A stretch of DNA of 25,971 nucleotides from Collinsella sp. (GCA_019414325.1 DXMG01000029.1:1-25971), one strand, 5' to 3'. Counted from the first letter of the stretch, positions 14,523-22,900 are shown. Made by a program: numbers and translations. Notes: generated from the sequence alone by a model not told the origin.

Positions 14523-15260
14523 CTAAACGTTTGCTCGGTTGGTAAAGATGCCCTTTTTGGAAGTGCCCTGACCGTCGGAGCCCTTCTTAACCTTCTTACC
14601 GTCCTTGGTGTAGTAGGAGTAGTAGTACTCGCTGGTCTCGGTCTCGCAGTAGTTCATAACGGTACCGATGAGCTTGACCTTCTCGGACTTCTTAAGCTGA
14701 CCGATGGCGTTGAGCGCCTCTTCGCGCTTGGTAAAGTTCTCGCGCACCACGAACAGCGCGCCGTCGGTCAGGCTGGCAATCTCGGCAGCATCGATGAAGG
14801 TGCCAACCGGGGGAGCATCGAAGATGACGTACTGGAACTTAGCAGACAGTGCCTTGACCAACTTGGAAAAGCGGTGAGAGACGATGATGTCGGCAGGATT
14901 GGGAATATGCGGCTCGGCATCGAGGAAGTAGAAGTTCTTCTGACCCGTCTCGACAATTGCCTGGTCAATGGAGATCTGCTCGGAAAGGACCGCATAGAGT
15001 CCACCGCGGGAGCGGACGCCGAGCATATCGGCAAGGGACCTGCGGCGCATATCGCACTCGACCAGGAGCACGGACTTGCCGCTCGTGGCGATTGCCTGAG
15101 CAAGGTTAATGGAAACCGTAGACTTGCCCTCGTTGGGAATCGAGGAGGTAACGGTGATGGTGCGAATGGGGTCGTCCACGCTCGCAAAGCGGATGTTGGC
15201 CAGAAGGGTCTTAGCGGCATTCTGTACAACGAGCTTATCGGTGTTCTTTGCCTTAGCCAT
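14523..15260 (-). CDS. cpsD: CpsD-type bacterial tyrosine kinase
   Basis: This is a cytoplasmic BY-kinase that autophosphorylates on a C-terminal tyrosine cluster and works with the membrane adaptor CpsC in polysaccharide export. The protein has 245 residues. Walker A is SSIPNEGKST (39-48), Walker A' LLVECDMRR (65-73) and Walker B VIFDAPP (145-151). The tyrosine cluster SEYYYSYYTKDG contains five tyrosines at residues 212-217, followed by a lysine-rich tail. The N-terminus NAAKTLLANIRFAS is the usual segment that contacts neighbouring subunits. The start lies 2 bp after cpsC, implying tight translational coupling. The assignment is firm. Confidence 0.95.
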   Translation of the reverse strand: MAKAKNTDKLVVQNAAKTLLANIRFASVDDPIRTITVTSSIPNEGKSTVSINLAQAIATSGKSVLLVECDMRRRSLADMLGVRSRGGLYAVLSEQISIDQAIVETGQKNFYFLDAEPHIPNPADIIVSHRFSKLVKALSAKFQYVIFDAPPVGTFIDAAEIASLTDGALFVVRENFTKREEALNAIGQLKKSEKVKLIGTVMNYCETETSEYYYSYYTKDGKKVKKGSDGQGTSKKGIFTNRANV

Positions 15261-15262
15261 GC

Positions 15263-15919
15263 CTATTTACCACCTTTCATAGCCGGAATTCGGCCAACAA
15301 CGGGAATGCCCAGGAGCTCTTCTGCCTCTTCGGCACCGCGGATGCGGGTATTGAGCATGTCTGCCAAAACGACATAGGCAACTGCGATAAAGATGCCCGC
15401 GAGGAACGCGACAGCAACGTACAGCATACGCTTGGGACCGCTGGGGGCTTCGGGGGTCTTAGCCTCGTCGATAACGTTGATGCTCTGGGCAGCGCCGACG
15501 TTCTGAGCGACCGTACTCACCGAGCTAGCTATGGCCTTTGCGACCTTAGCCGTCTCCTTGGCATCGGTACCGGTAACCGAAAGCGTAATGACACGCGTGG
15601 TGGTCTCGGAGGAAACAGACACTTTGTAGTCATCCAGATCGGTGAGGCCCAGTTCATTGGCGGCGCCGCTCTTAACGCTATCGCTATCCAGCAGCGTGGC
15701 GATATCGTTGGAAAGCATCTGGCTCGCCGAGAGATCGTTGTAGCTCATCTGACCGCTATCGTCGGTCTTGGCGAGAATGTACATGCTCGTCGTCGCGGTG
15801 TAGGTGTTGTCCATCGCAACAAAGGACACGATGCCCATGGCGATCGCGCAGACCACCGGAAGGGTGATGACCAGCTTGAGGTGCTTCTTCAGCAGCTGGA
15901 ACAGTTCGAGAAGGGTCAT
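15263..15919 (-). CDS. cpsC: CpsC/Wzz-type polysaccharide co-polymerase (kinase adaptor)
   Basis: This is a membrane protein that sets polysaccharide chain length and activates CpsD. It has 218 residues with two helices, at about 17-37 and 168-187, around an extracellular domain. The opening MTLLELFQLLKKHLKLVI and the proximal PxxP-like segment EAKTPEAPSGPKRM before the second helix are family hallmarks. The C-terminal cytoplasmic stub (RIRGAEEAEELLGIPVVGRI) is the CpsD-contact region. It is the first gene of cpsC-cpsD-cpsB. AAAGG lies 9 nt before the ATG. The 195-bp gap to phoR holds the phoR terminator and presumably the promoter, which I could not place well. Confidence 0.93.
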   Translation of the reverse strand: MTLLELFQLLKKHLKLVITLPVVCAIAMGIVSFVAMDNTYTATTSMYILAKTDDSGQMSYNDLSASQMLSNDIATLLDSDSVKSGAANELGLTDLDDYKVSVSSETTTRVITLSVTGTDAKETAKVAKAIASSVSTVAQNVGAAQSINVIDEAKTPEAPSGPKRMLYVAVAFLAGIFIAVAYVVLADMLNTRIRGAEEAEELLGIPVVGRIPAMKGGK

Positions 15920-16046
15920 GCAGCTTGCCTTTCATTTCCCCAGTTCGGATTGACAAAACTGTCCGTATGTTATCGCATCTTTTTACTGAGACCAAACTCT
16001 ATACATAAGAAACAGGCTCTCCTGTAAAAATGACGGAAGCGATCGT

Positions 16047-16089
16047 AAAATTGCACAACAACGCCGCACCCGAAAGTCCGATGCGGCGT
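16047..16089 (-). terminator. Probable terminator of the pstB-phoB-phoR unit
   Basis: On the minus strand ACGCCGCA (16089-16082) pairs with TGCGGCGT (16068-16061) around a 13-nt loop. TTGTTGTGCAATTTT follows. The stem is strong and the T-tract interrupted. It lies 25 bp after the phoR stop. Confidence 0.65.
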
Positions 16090-16114
16090 CTACATCATTA
16101 TCTATGTTGTATCG

Positions 16115-17539
16115 CTATGCGAATGGCTCGTCCTGCTGTATGGGAAACGCCACCGTAATGGTGGTTCCCACGCCCAACTCGCTCGATAGATCGAGCGTGG
16201 CGTGATGATACAGGGCCGCATGCTTGACAATGGCAAGCCCCAGGCCGGTTCCGCCGCGTGCCTTGGATCTACTCTTGTCCACGCGATAGAACCGCTCAAA
16301 TACCTTGCCCTGTTCTTCAGGCGCGATACCGATTCCCGTGTCGGCGACCGCGAGGAACGGATGGCCTTCGTCGTTGGTGCCGCACTGCAGCGTAACCGTA
16401 CCGCCGGGTCGATTGTAGCGGATGGCGTTGCTTGCCAGATTGTAGATGAGCTCGTCAATCAAGCGCGACACGCCTTCGATGACCACAGGCTTGGTCTCAT
16501 GACTTATCGTCACATTCGCCTGACGGGCGACCTGTTCAAGACGCTGCTCAACCGTGTAGATGGCACGCGAGAGCTCAATAGGCTCCGTGGACCCAATGGG
16601 CACCGCCTCGCCCTCAGTTGCACGCTCGGCCTCGTCCAAGTTAGACAGCGTAAGGATATCGTTGACAAGCGCTGCCAAGCGGCCCGCCTCACGATAGATG
16701 CGACCGCCAAAGTTGCGCAAGTCATCCTCGCCCTCAACCATGCCGTTTGCGATGAGCTCGGCATAGCCCGAAATCGCCGTAAGCGGCGTCTTGAGCTCAT
16801 GGGTGATATTCGCCGTGAACTCGCGGCGCATACGGTCGTTGTCCGCTAGCACCGCCATTTGGCGCTTGAGTTCCTGGCGCTGCGACTCGATACGCTCAAG
16901 CATGGGGACCATCTCGGCATAGGCGTGCTCATAGCTACGGCGCGGGTGGTCCAAATCCACCTCTTGCAACGGCGCGATGATGGCACGGGACTCGCGGCGC
17001 GCCATGAAAAACGAGAGTACCGCACCCGCTGCTGCGATAAGCAGCATCGGCGCCACCATCGACAGCAAAATCGCCGCAACGCCAGGCTGGGCCTGCGCCA
17101 AGCGGACAACCTGGCCGTTATCAAGGGCGACGGCGCGATACAGCATAATCTCGTCGAGCGTAGAGCTTGCGCGCTCCGCGGAACCCGAACCACTCTCAAA
17201 GGCCTCGATGACCTCGGGGCGATCGCCATGGTTGGGCAGTGTGGAAGGCGACGCCTCGTTGTCGTAGGCAACCGATCCATCCTTGTTAATCAGCGTGATG
17301 CGTAAGTCCTCGCGATCGAGGCTACGCAAGAACGGGATGGGCTCCTGCTGCTCGTCGAGGGCGGCAGCAATGAGCTCGGTTTCCTGCGCCAGATTGGCAC
17401 TCGTGGCATCCGCCAAGGTGTTTTGAACGAAGAACGCACCCAGCACCGTAAACGCCACGATAACCGCCATGGCGCAAACAAAGATCGTCACAAAAACGCG
17501 GTGCGATAGCGTTTGTTTTCCCTGGGGGGCGAAGACCAC
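16115..17539 (-). CDS. phoR: PhoR-like sensor histidine kinase
   Basis: This is a membrane histidine kinase that phosphorylates the adjacent PhoB-type regulator. It has 474 residues. Helix 1 spans about 15-37, an extracytoplasmic domain about 40-152, helix 2 about 155-179, then a linker. The HisKA domain reads FTANITHELKTPLTAISGYA, with phosphoacceptor His247. The ATPase domain has the N box NLASNAIRYNRPGG, DTGIGIAP, FERFYRVDKSRS and GGTGLGLAI. The linker is too short for an obvious PAS domain. The start codon is GTG at 17539. Its ribosome-binding site GGAGGAG overlaps the end of phoB, so translation is coupled. The phosphate role is inferred from pstB upstream. Confidence 0.9.
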   Translation of the reverse strand: MVFAPQGKQTLSHRVFVTIFVCAMAVIVAFTVLGAFFVQNTLADATSANLAQETELIAAALDEQQEPIPFLRSLDREDLRITLINKDGSVAYDNEASPSTLPNHGDRPEVIEAFESGSGSAERASSTLDEIMLYRAVALDNGQVVRLAQAQPGVAAILLSMVAPMLLIAAAGAVLSFFMARRESRAIIAPLQEVDLDHPRRSYEHAYAEMVPMLERIESQRQELKRQMAVLADNDRMRREFTANITHELKTPLTAISGYAELIANGMVEGEDDLRNFGGRIYREAGRLAALVNDILTLSNLDEAERATEGEAVPIGSTEPIELSRAIYTVEQRLEQVARQANVTISHETKPVVIEGVSRLIDELIYNLASNAIRYNRPGGTVTLQCGTNDEGHPFLAVADTGIGIAPEEQGKVFERFYRVDKSRSKARGGTGLGLAIVKHAALYHHATLDLSSELGVGTTITVAFPIQQDEPFA

Positions 17540-17542
17540 GGG

Positions 17543-18271
17543 CTACTCCTCCGATGCGGTGGACGCGGTGTCGTCACCTTCGGCACCATCACCGGCAGAA
17601 GGCTCAGCCAAGCGGTAGCCCACGCCGCGCACGGTCTCGATGGCGCTGGCATGCACGCCCAGTTTTTGGCGAAGCGTCTGCACGTGCACGTCAACGGTGC
17701 GCGAACCGCCGTCGAAGTCCCAGCCCCACACGCTCTGCAGCAACGACTCGCGGGTAAAGACCACGCCGGGCTTGCGCATGAGATACTCAAGCAGGTCGAA
17801 CTCGCGCAGGGTGAGCTTAAGCGGCTCGCCGGCAACGGTCACCTCGCGATGGCTGGGCGAGAGCACAATGTCGCCCACACTGAGCACATCGCTCGCCTGC
17901 TTGACCATGCCGCCGCGACGCAGCAGCGCGCGGCAACGGCTCGCAAGCTCCATGAGCGAGAAGGGTTTAGTCAGGTAATCGTCGGCACCGCCATCGAGCG
18001 CCATCACCTTGTCGAGCTCGGTGTCCTTGGCGGTAAGCATCATGATGGGCACCGTCGCCGTCAGGCGGTCGGCACGCAGGCGACGCATAATTGCCAGGCC
18101 ATCGGTATCGGGCAGCATGATGTCGAGCAGGACAGCATCGGGCACCCGTCGCGCCACAGCAGCCTTAAACTCGCCATCACACGAAAAGCCCTCGGCCTCG
18201 ATCCCCTGCTTACGCAGCGCATAAACCGTCAAATCCCTGATGTTGTCATCGTCCTCGACGTAATAGATCAT
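17543..18271 (-). CDS. phoB: PhoB-like response regulator
   Basis: This is an OmpR/PhoB-family DNA-binding response regulator of 242 residues. The receiver domain starts MIYYVEDDDN, with the acceptor Asp50 in VLLDIMLPDTDG and the switch lysine in YLTKPFS. The winged-helix domain includes LREFDLLEYLMRKPGVVFTR and GSRTVDVHVQTLRQKLG, the recognition helix region, and VRGVGYRL. An acidic tail of about 20 residues (EPSAGDGAEGDDTAS) follows the domain and is unusual. ATG 18271 is preferred over ATG 18295, because AAAGGGG lies at correct spacing for the first. It sits between pstB and phoR and is expected to control phosphate-starvation genes. Confidence 0.92.
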   Translation of the reverse strand: MIYYVEDDDNIRDLTVYALRKQGIEAEGFSCDGEFKAAVARRVPDAVLLDIMLPDTDGLAIMRRLRADRLTATVPIMMLTAKDTELDKVMALDGGADDYLTKPFSLMELASRCRALLRRGGMVKQASDVLSVGDIVLSPSHREVTVAGEPLKLTLREFDLLEYLMRKPGVVFTRESLLQSVWGWDFDGGSRTVDVHVQTLRQKLGVHASAIETVRGVGYRLAEPSAGDGAEGDDTASTASEE

Positions 18272-18311
18272 GTTGAACCCCTTTGCGGCCGGCATGACCG
18301 CATCTTAACCC

Positions 18312-18325
18312 TAAAGGTACCTTTA
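18312..18325. promoter_or_regulatory. Perfect 14-bp palindrome between pstB and phoB
   Basis: TAAAGGTACCTTTA is an uninterrupted palindrome in the 64-bp gap between the pstB stop and the phoB start. Without a loop it would make a poor RNA hairpin, so a DNA-binding dimer is the likelier reader, if it has a function. Confidence 0.35.
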
Positions 18326-18335
18326 CGAGATGGTA

Positions 18336-19211
18336 TCAGCCAAAACGTCCCGTCAAATAATCCGCTGTGCGCGGGTCGGTCGGATTTTTGAAGAGCTGAG
18401 CGGCGGGCGCGTGTTCCACTAACTCACCCAGCAAGAAAAACGCGACCGAGTCCGAAATACGCGCCGCCTGCTGCATATTGTGCGTAACGACCACCAACGT
18501 GCAGGTCTCCTTGAGCCCGCAGGCAAGCTGCTCCACCACCAGCGTCGACACGGGATCGAGGGCGCTCGTGGGCTCATCCATCAGCAGGATGTCGGGTTGC
18601 ACGGCAAGCGCGCGGGCGATGCACAGGCGCTGCTGCTGTCCACCCGAAAGACCCAGGCCCGACTCTTTGAGCTTGTCCTTGACCTCGTCCCACAGGGCAG
18701 CGCGACGCAGGGAGTCCTCGACCAGCTCATCGAGCACGGCGCGGTCGCGCACACCCATACCGCGAGGACCGTAGGCGACGTTGTCGTAGATGCTCATGGG
18801 AAACGGGTTAGGGCGCTGGAACACCATGCCCACGCGCTGGCGCAGACGGCAGATATCATAATCGTCCATGATATCCTGGCCATCGAGCGCGATCTTGCCC
18901 TCGATGAGGCAGTCCTTGATGCCGTCGTTCATGCGGTTAAAGCAACGTAGCAGCGTCGACTTGCCGCAGCCCGAAGGACCGATAAACGAGGTGATCTGCT
19001 TGTCGCGGATCTTGATGGACACGTCCTTAAGTGCGTGGTGGTCGCCATAGAACAGGTCGAGGCCCTCGACGTCGATGCGCGTCGGCGAGGCGGCAAGGTC
19101 CTGCGCCGTGGGGCGCGTCGCGTCTCCGACTTCGCGCTCGTGCGCAGCCTCGGCTCGCGCCTCCATTAGCTCCTCGAGCTCCGTGGGCTCCATAGCCACA
19201 CCAGCCGTCAT
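18336..19211 (-). CDS. pstB: Phosphate ABC transporter ATPase PstB
   Basis: This is the ATP-binding subunit of the high-affinity phosphate importer PstSCAB, also needed for signalling to PhoR. It has 291 residues against the usual 250-260. The excess is an N-terminal, glutamate-rich extension of about 45 residues before DVEGLDLFYGDHHALKDVSI. Walker A is GPSGCGKST, the Q-loop MVFQRPNPFPMSIYDNV (the NPFPMS stretch is PstB-specific), the ABC signature LSGGQQQR, Walker B ILLMDEPTSALDP and the switch histidine in VVTHNMQQA. ATG 19211 has GGAGG 8 nt before; the longer GTG start at 19226 does not. No pstS, pstC or pstA gene lies next to it; the upstream neighbour is the VanS-like kinase. Confidence 0.95.
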   Translation of the reverse strand: MTAGVAMEPTELEELMEARAEAAHEREVGDATRPTAQDLAASPTRIDVEGLDLFYGDHHALKDVSIKIRDKQITSFIGPSGCGKSTLLRCFNRMNDGIKDCLIEGKIALDGQDIMDDYDICRLRQRVGMVFQRPNPFPMSIYDNVAYGPRGMGVRDRAVLDELVEDSLRRAALWDEVKDKLKESGLGLSGGQQQRLCIARALAVQPDILLMDEPTSALDPVSTLVVEQLACGLKETCTLVVVTHNMQQAARISDSVAFFLLGELVEHAPAAQLFKNPTDPRTADYLTGRFG

Positions 19212-19314
19212 ACCGCATACCTCCACGTCGATATCAATTCAGCAGTATCGATAGTAGAAACCGCGGCTCATACGCACGTGAGCGCATTGTCAGGTGTTTG
19301 TAAGGGCGCCTACG

Positions 19315-20553
19315 CTACGCGGCGGGCAGCTCGATGGTAAAAACGGTATGCTCGGGCGTCGATTCGCACGCGATGGTGCCGCCATGCGCGCATACAATCT
19401 CCTTGGCGATGGCGAGACCCAGCCCAGCGCCGCCGCGATTGGTCGCACGCGCCGCATCCAGGCGATAGAACTTCTCAAAGATCACCTTGAGCTTTGGCTC
19501 AGGGATCGGATCGCCCTGGTTTATAAATCGTACGCGCACGCCGCCGTTACCCAAACGTCTGGCCTCAATCGTGATCATCGAGCCTTCATAGCTATAGGCA
19601 ACGGCGTTTTTCATGATGTTGTTGAATACGCGAGCCATCTTGTCGCCGTCCACGAGCACCGTCAGATCCTCGCAGATATCAACCTGGGCTTCTTTATGCT
19701 GTTCGTTGAGAATGGGATAGAACTCGTCGGCCACCTGTGCCAGTAAGAGCCCCAAATCGACGTAGCTGCGGGTGAGCACGATATCGTGGAAATCAAAGCG
19801 CGTGATGTCGAAGAACTCCTCGATGAGCGCATCGAGCCGGTGGGCCTTGTCGAGTGCCACGCCCGTAAAGCGTGCACGTTGCTCAAGCGGCAAATCGGGG
19901 GCCTCCTGCAAGAGCGAAAGGTAGCCCACCACGCTGGCGAGCGGCGTGCGCAGGTCGTGCGCCAGGTACGTAACCAGGTCATCTTTGCGGTGCGATTCGT
20001 CACGCAGGGCTTGTTGAACCCTACGCTCGCAATCGCGCGCCCGGTTGAGCGCGCCCTCGACCTCGAGGAAGTCGCCGTCAATGTTGTCCCACGTGTCAGG
20101 GCTATCGATCAGACGGTCCTGAATACGGGCGGCGATTACGCGGTCGGCATGCTGCTCGCCTTGCTCATAACCCTGGTAATACAGGGCGCGCCCGCAAAAG
20201 AACAGGACACAGACGGCGAGCGCCAGCACAAAGCCAAGCATGTTGAACACAAAGGCGGCATCAAAGAACACGGGCTCGCCAATACCGCCAAGCGCCATGG
20301 CCCCGATCGCCAGCGTAATTGTCCACGCGGCACCGCCGATTACCACGCAGCGGCGAACGATTTCGAATCGATCGATCAGCAAAAAGCCAATGAGCAGAAC
20401 TGCCAGGATGCCAACAATATTGTCAATGCCGATGAGTAGCAGACTCAGCAAAAAGAGCAGCACCGTCGCAAGCGCGCGGTTGTCGACGACCGCCCTTATG
20501 TATTCAAAGAGTCGATCGGGCACCTCGAATACCCGTCTATCGTCTTTTGTCAT
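19315..20553 (-). CDS. VanS-like sensor histidine kinase
   Basis: This is a membrane histidine kinase of 412 residues, related to VanS-type sensors. The first 120 residues are hydrophobic and hold about four helices with almost no extracellular domain (28-60, 70-90, 98-120), so it may sense within the membrane. The H box DDLVTYLAHDLRTPLASVVG has phosphoacceptor His199 and closely resembles VanS. The ATPase domain has NNIMKNAVAYSYEG, the shortened G1 region FINQGDPIPEP, FEKFYRLDAARAT and GGAGLGLAIAKEIV. ATG 20553 is chosen, with GGTGGGG ahead. No vanH, vanA or vanX genes are present, so vancomycin resistance is not implied; control of cell-wall genes is more likely. Confidence 0.88.
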   Translation of the reverse strand: MTKDDRRVFEVPDRLFEYIRAVVDNRALATVLLFLLSLLLIGIDNIVGILAVLLIGFLLIDRFEIVRRCVVIGGAAWTITLAIGAMALGGIGEPVFFDAAFVFNMLGFVLALAVCVLFFCGRALYYQGYEQGEQHADRVIAARIQDRLIDSPDTWDNIDGDFLEVEGALNRARDCERRVQQALRDESHRKDDLVTYLAHDLRTPLASVVGYLSLLQEAPDLPLEQRARFTGVALDKAHRLDALIEEFFDITRFDFHDIVLTRSYVDLGLLLAQVADEFYPILNEQHKEAQVDICEDLTVLVDGDKMARVFNNIMKNAVAYSYEGSMITIEARRLGNGGVRVRFINQGDPIPEPKLKVIFEKFYRLDAARATNRGGAGLGLAIAKEIVCAHGGTIACESTPEHTVFTIELPAA

Positions 20554-20578
20554 ATCCACTTCCCCACCACCAAAGGCG

Positions 20579-21274
20579 TTATTCGATTATGTAGCCGACG
20601 CCCCAGACGTTTTTGATAAAGCGCGGCTTTTGGGCATCATCGCCGATCTTTTCGCGCAGATGGCGGATGTGCACCATCACCGTATTGTTGGAGCCGGGCA
20701 TAAAATCCTCGTTCCACACCGCGCGGAACAGGTCCCCCACGGCCACCACGCTGCCACGATGCTCGACCAGATACAGCAAGATGGAATACTCGATGGGCGT
20801 GAGGCGCACCGGTGCACCGTCCACCGTCACACAACGAGCATCGCGGTTGATCTCGAGGCCATCGAGCTGGATGGTCGGCGATTCGACCGCCTGTGCGCGG
20901 CTGCCGTAGCTGGTGTAACGACGGAGTTGAGCATGAACGCGCGCTATGAGCTCCAGCGGACGGAACGGCTTGACCACGTAATCGTCTGCACCCAGTGAGA
21001 GGCCCTCGATCTTATCCTGCTGGGCATCGCGCGCCGTCAGCATAATAACGGGATAGGTATGGCCAGCGCGGATGGTACGCAGCAACTCAAAGCCGTCGAT
21101 ATCGGGCAGCATGACGTCCAGCAGCGCCAGATCGAACTCCTGCTCCAAAATCGCCTTGGCAGCATCTGCTCCGCTATAGGCAATCTGAACATCAAAGCCC
21201 TCTTTTGTAAGGTAGATACCGACCAGGTCGGCGATGGCCTTCTCGTCATCAACTACCAAAATGCGCTCATTCAT
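20579..21274 (-). CDS. VanR-like response regulator
   Basis: This is an OmpR-family transcription factor of 231 residues. The receiver domain begins MNERILVVDDEKAIADLV, with acceptor Asp53 in LALLDVMLPDIDG and the switch lysine in YVVKPFRPLELIARV. The DNA-binding domain has RLTPIEYSILLYLVEHRG and NNTVMVHIRHLREKIG, ending NVWGVGYIIE, very close to VanR. GAGAGGAGC precedes the ATG. It is the first gene of the pair with the kinase (25 bp gap), divergent from the carboxypeptidase gene. The 199-bp intergenic region contains a TTAAG direct repeat that may be its own binding site. Confidence 0.9.
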   Translation of the reverse strand: MNERILVVDDEKAIADLVGIYLTKEGFDVQIAYSGADAAKAILEQEFDLALLDVMLPDIDGFELLRTIRAGHTYPVIMLTARDAQQDKIEGLSLGADDYVVKPFRPLELIARVHAQLRRYTSYGSRAQAVESPTIQLDGLEINRDARCVTVDGAPVRLTPIEYSILLYLVEHRGSVVAVGDLFRAVWNEDFMPGSNNTVMVHIRHLREKIGDDAQKPRFIKNVWGVGYIIE

Positions 21275-21338
21275 GCGTGCTCCTCTCGCGCTCCATTATG
21301 CCCGAGGCAGCGCGCGCCACACACAACAAGCGCGGTCG

Positions 21339-21355
21339 TTTAAGTCGACCTTAAG
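21339..21355. promoter_or_regulatory. TTAAG direct repeat, candidate response-regulator site
   Basis: TTTAAG at 21339-21344 and CTTAAG at 21350-21355 place TTAAG twice with an 11-bp period. Two half-sites one helical turn apart are the usual layout for OmpR/PhoB-family dimers. It lies 65 bp before the VanR-like gene and about 120 bp before the carboxypeptidase gene, so it could serve either. Confidence 0.4.
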
Positions 21356-21404
21356 CACCTATGCGTCCGTTCGGGCGCAGACATGGGCCGCGCACGCCCG
21401 CGCA

Positions 21405-21436
21405 CTGATTGTCCACGCCGGTAAACGATATACTTT
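21405..21436 (+). promoter_or_regulatory. Possible promoter of the carboxypeptidase gene
   Basis: TATACT (21429-21434) is a good -10 match. CTGATT lies 18 bp upstream (21405-21410). Alternatively, TTGTCC (21409-21414) pairs with TACTTT (21431-21436) at 16 bp. Transcription from either would start near 21442, just upstream of the GTG start at 21474, which supports that start. Confidence 0.4.
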
Positions 21437-21473
21437 GAACTCTAAAGAGACCATCCCGTCGAAAGCGAAATCT

Positions 21474-22814
21474 GTGAAGACCCTTAGTTCTCTTGTAAAG
21501 CGCTCCGCGCAACTGACCGCCGGCATTGCCTGCGCTCTCGCCCTTGCTGCCGGCGTGCCGTCTATCGCCAACGCCCAGGTGCTTACGACTGATATCGTTT
21601 GCGGCAAGACCGCCGACGCCCGCGGCATCACGGCCGAGAATCTGCCCGATATCGATGCGACCAACGCCATCGTCATGAGCAAGGACGGTTCCGTCTATTA
21701 CGCCCGAAGTGCCGACGAGCAGGTCAAGATCGCCTCAATTACCAAGGTCATGACTGCGATTCTGACCGTCGAGAACTGCAAAATGGACGAGAAGATCACG
21801 GTGAGCAATGCTGCCGCCACCGTAGGCAACTCGACCGCCGGCCTGCTCGAAGGCGACGAGCTCACCGTGGAGCAAGCTCTGCGCGGTCTGATGATCCCCT
21901 CGGGCAACGATGCCGCCATCGCGCTTGCCGAGCACGTGGGCAAAAAGATCGACCCCAAGACCAAGGACGCCGTGGCCACCTTTGTAAAGGCCATGAACGA
22001 GCGCGCTAAAAAGCTCGGCTGCACGGGAACGCTTTTTGAGAATCCGCACGGTCTGGACTTTGATGAGTGGGCCGGCGACATGCACTCTACCGCGCACGAT
22101 GTAGCCCTGATGATGCAGGAGGCAATGAAGAGCGATACGTTCCGCGAAATCGTGGCGAGCGATGATTCCTGGATTGAGGTTACGGGCGCCGACGGTTCCG
22201 ACCATTCGCATTCCATGGATACGCACAATGAGCTGCTGGGGCAGGACGGCAATATCGGCGGTAAGACCGGCACCACCGACGATGCCGGCTATTGCTTTAC
22301 GGCAGCCTACAACCGCGATGGCGACGAGACCTACACCGTCGTCTTGAACTCCAGCACCACCGATCAGCGCTTTGCCGACACGGCCGCCCTTGCCAACTGG
22401 TACTACGGCCACAAGGTGACGGTTGCGATCGCCAACACGCAGGAAAAGACTGCCAACGGCAATCCGCTCATCGCGCGCATTGGCCAGACCGATTGGACGG
22501 ACAAGACGATCGATGCCACGCTCGCCGATCCCGCAGCTCAGGCGACCGTCTTTGCGCTTGCCGGAGAGGTGACCGAGAAGGTTACCTATGATGACCTTTC
22601 GGGCACGGTACATGTAGGCGACAAGGTGGGTAGCGTGATGCTCAAGCAAGACGGCACCAAGATCGCCGTCATGGATTTGGTTGCCGACGAGGAAGGCTCG
22701 GGGCCGAATCCCATTGAGTGGCTCCTTGTGAAGCTCGACCGCCTGGGCCGCCGCATCGACAATCGCCCGCTTACGGCAGAAAGCGAGACCATCGCCAAGG
22801 CGCCCGAGGTGTAG
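21474..22814 (+). CDS. D-alanyl-D-alanine carboxypeptidase (PBP5/DacA type)
   Basis: This is an S11-family serine peptidase that trims the last D-alanine from peptidoglycan stem peptides outside the membrane. It has 446 residues. A signal peptide (about 1-34) has a basic start, the hydrophobic stretch AGIACALALAAG and cleavage after ANA. Active-site motifs are S88-I-T-K91, S143-G-N and K264-T-G in NIGGKTGTTDDAGYC. A beta-rich PBP5-type C-terminal domain follows. The last 30 residues (PIEWLLVKLDRLGRRI) could form an amphipathic membrane anchor. The GTG at 21474 is inferred because it sits right at the signal peptide. The ribosome-binding site is weak (GAAAG), and a TTG at 21435 is possible. 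Longer upstream in-frame starts run into the VanR-like gene and are rejected. It is the only plus-strand gene. Confidence 0.92.
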   Translation: MKTLSSLVKRSAQLTAGIACALALAAGVPSIANAQVLTTDIVCGKTADARGITAENLPDIDATNAIVMSKDGSVYYARSADEQVKIASITKVMTAILTVENCKMDEKITVSNAAATVGNSTAGLLEGDELTVEQALRGLMIPSGNDAAIALAEHVGKKIDPKTKDAVATFVKAMNERAKKLGCTGTLFENPHGLDFDEWAGDMHSTAHDVALMMQEAMKSDTFREIVASDDSWIEVTGADGSDHSHSMDTHNELLGQDGNIGGKTGTTDDAGYCFTAAYNRDGDETYTVVLNSSTTDQRFADTAALANWYYGHKVTVAIANTQEKTANGNPLIARIGQTDWTDKTIDATLADPAAQATVFALAGEVTEKVTYDDLSGTVHVGDKVGSVMLKQDGTKIAVMDLVADEEGSGPNPIEWLLVKLDRLGRRIDNRPLTAESETIAKAPEV

Positions 22815-22843
22815 GGCTGGGGGAACATTACATTTGAGATTGG

Positions 22844-22871
22844 AGAGGCGTCCAACGGGGCGCCTCTTTTT
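22844..22871 (+). terminator. Intrinsic terminator of the carboxypeptidase gene
   Basis: AGAGGCG (22844-22850) pairs with CGCCTCT (22861-22867) around a 10-nt loop, followed by a T-run to 22871. It lies 30 bp after the stop codon. Confidence 0.88.
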
Positions 22872-22900
22872 GAATACCTCTTAAACGGGATGCGTCAGAA

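Noticed and set aside
19315..21274. Vancomycin-resistance locus
   Set aside because: Only the VanS/VanR-like regulators are present; no vanH, ligase or vanX gene is near, so resistance cannot be claimed.
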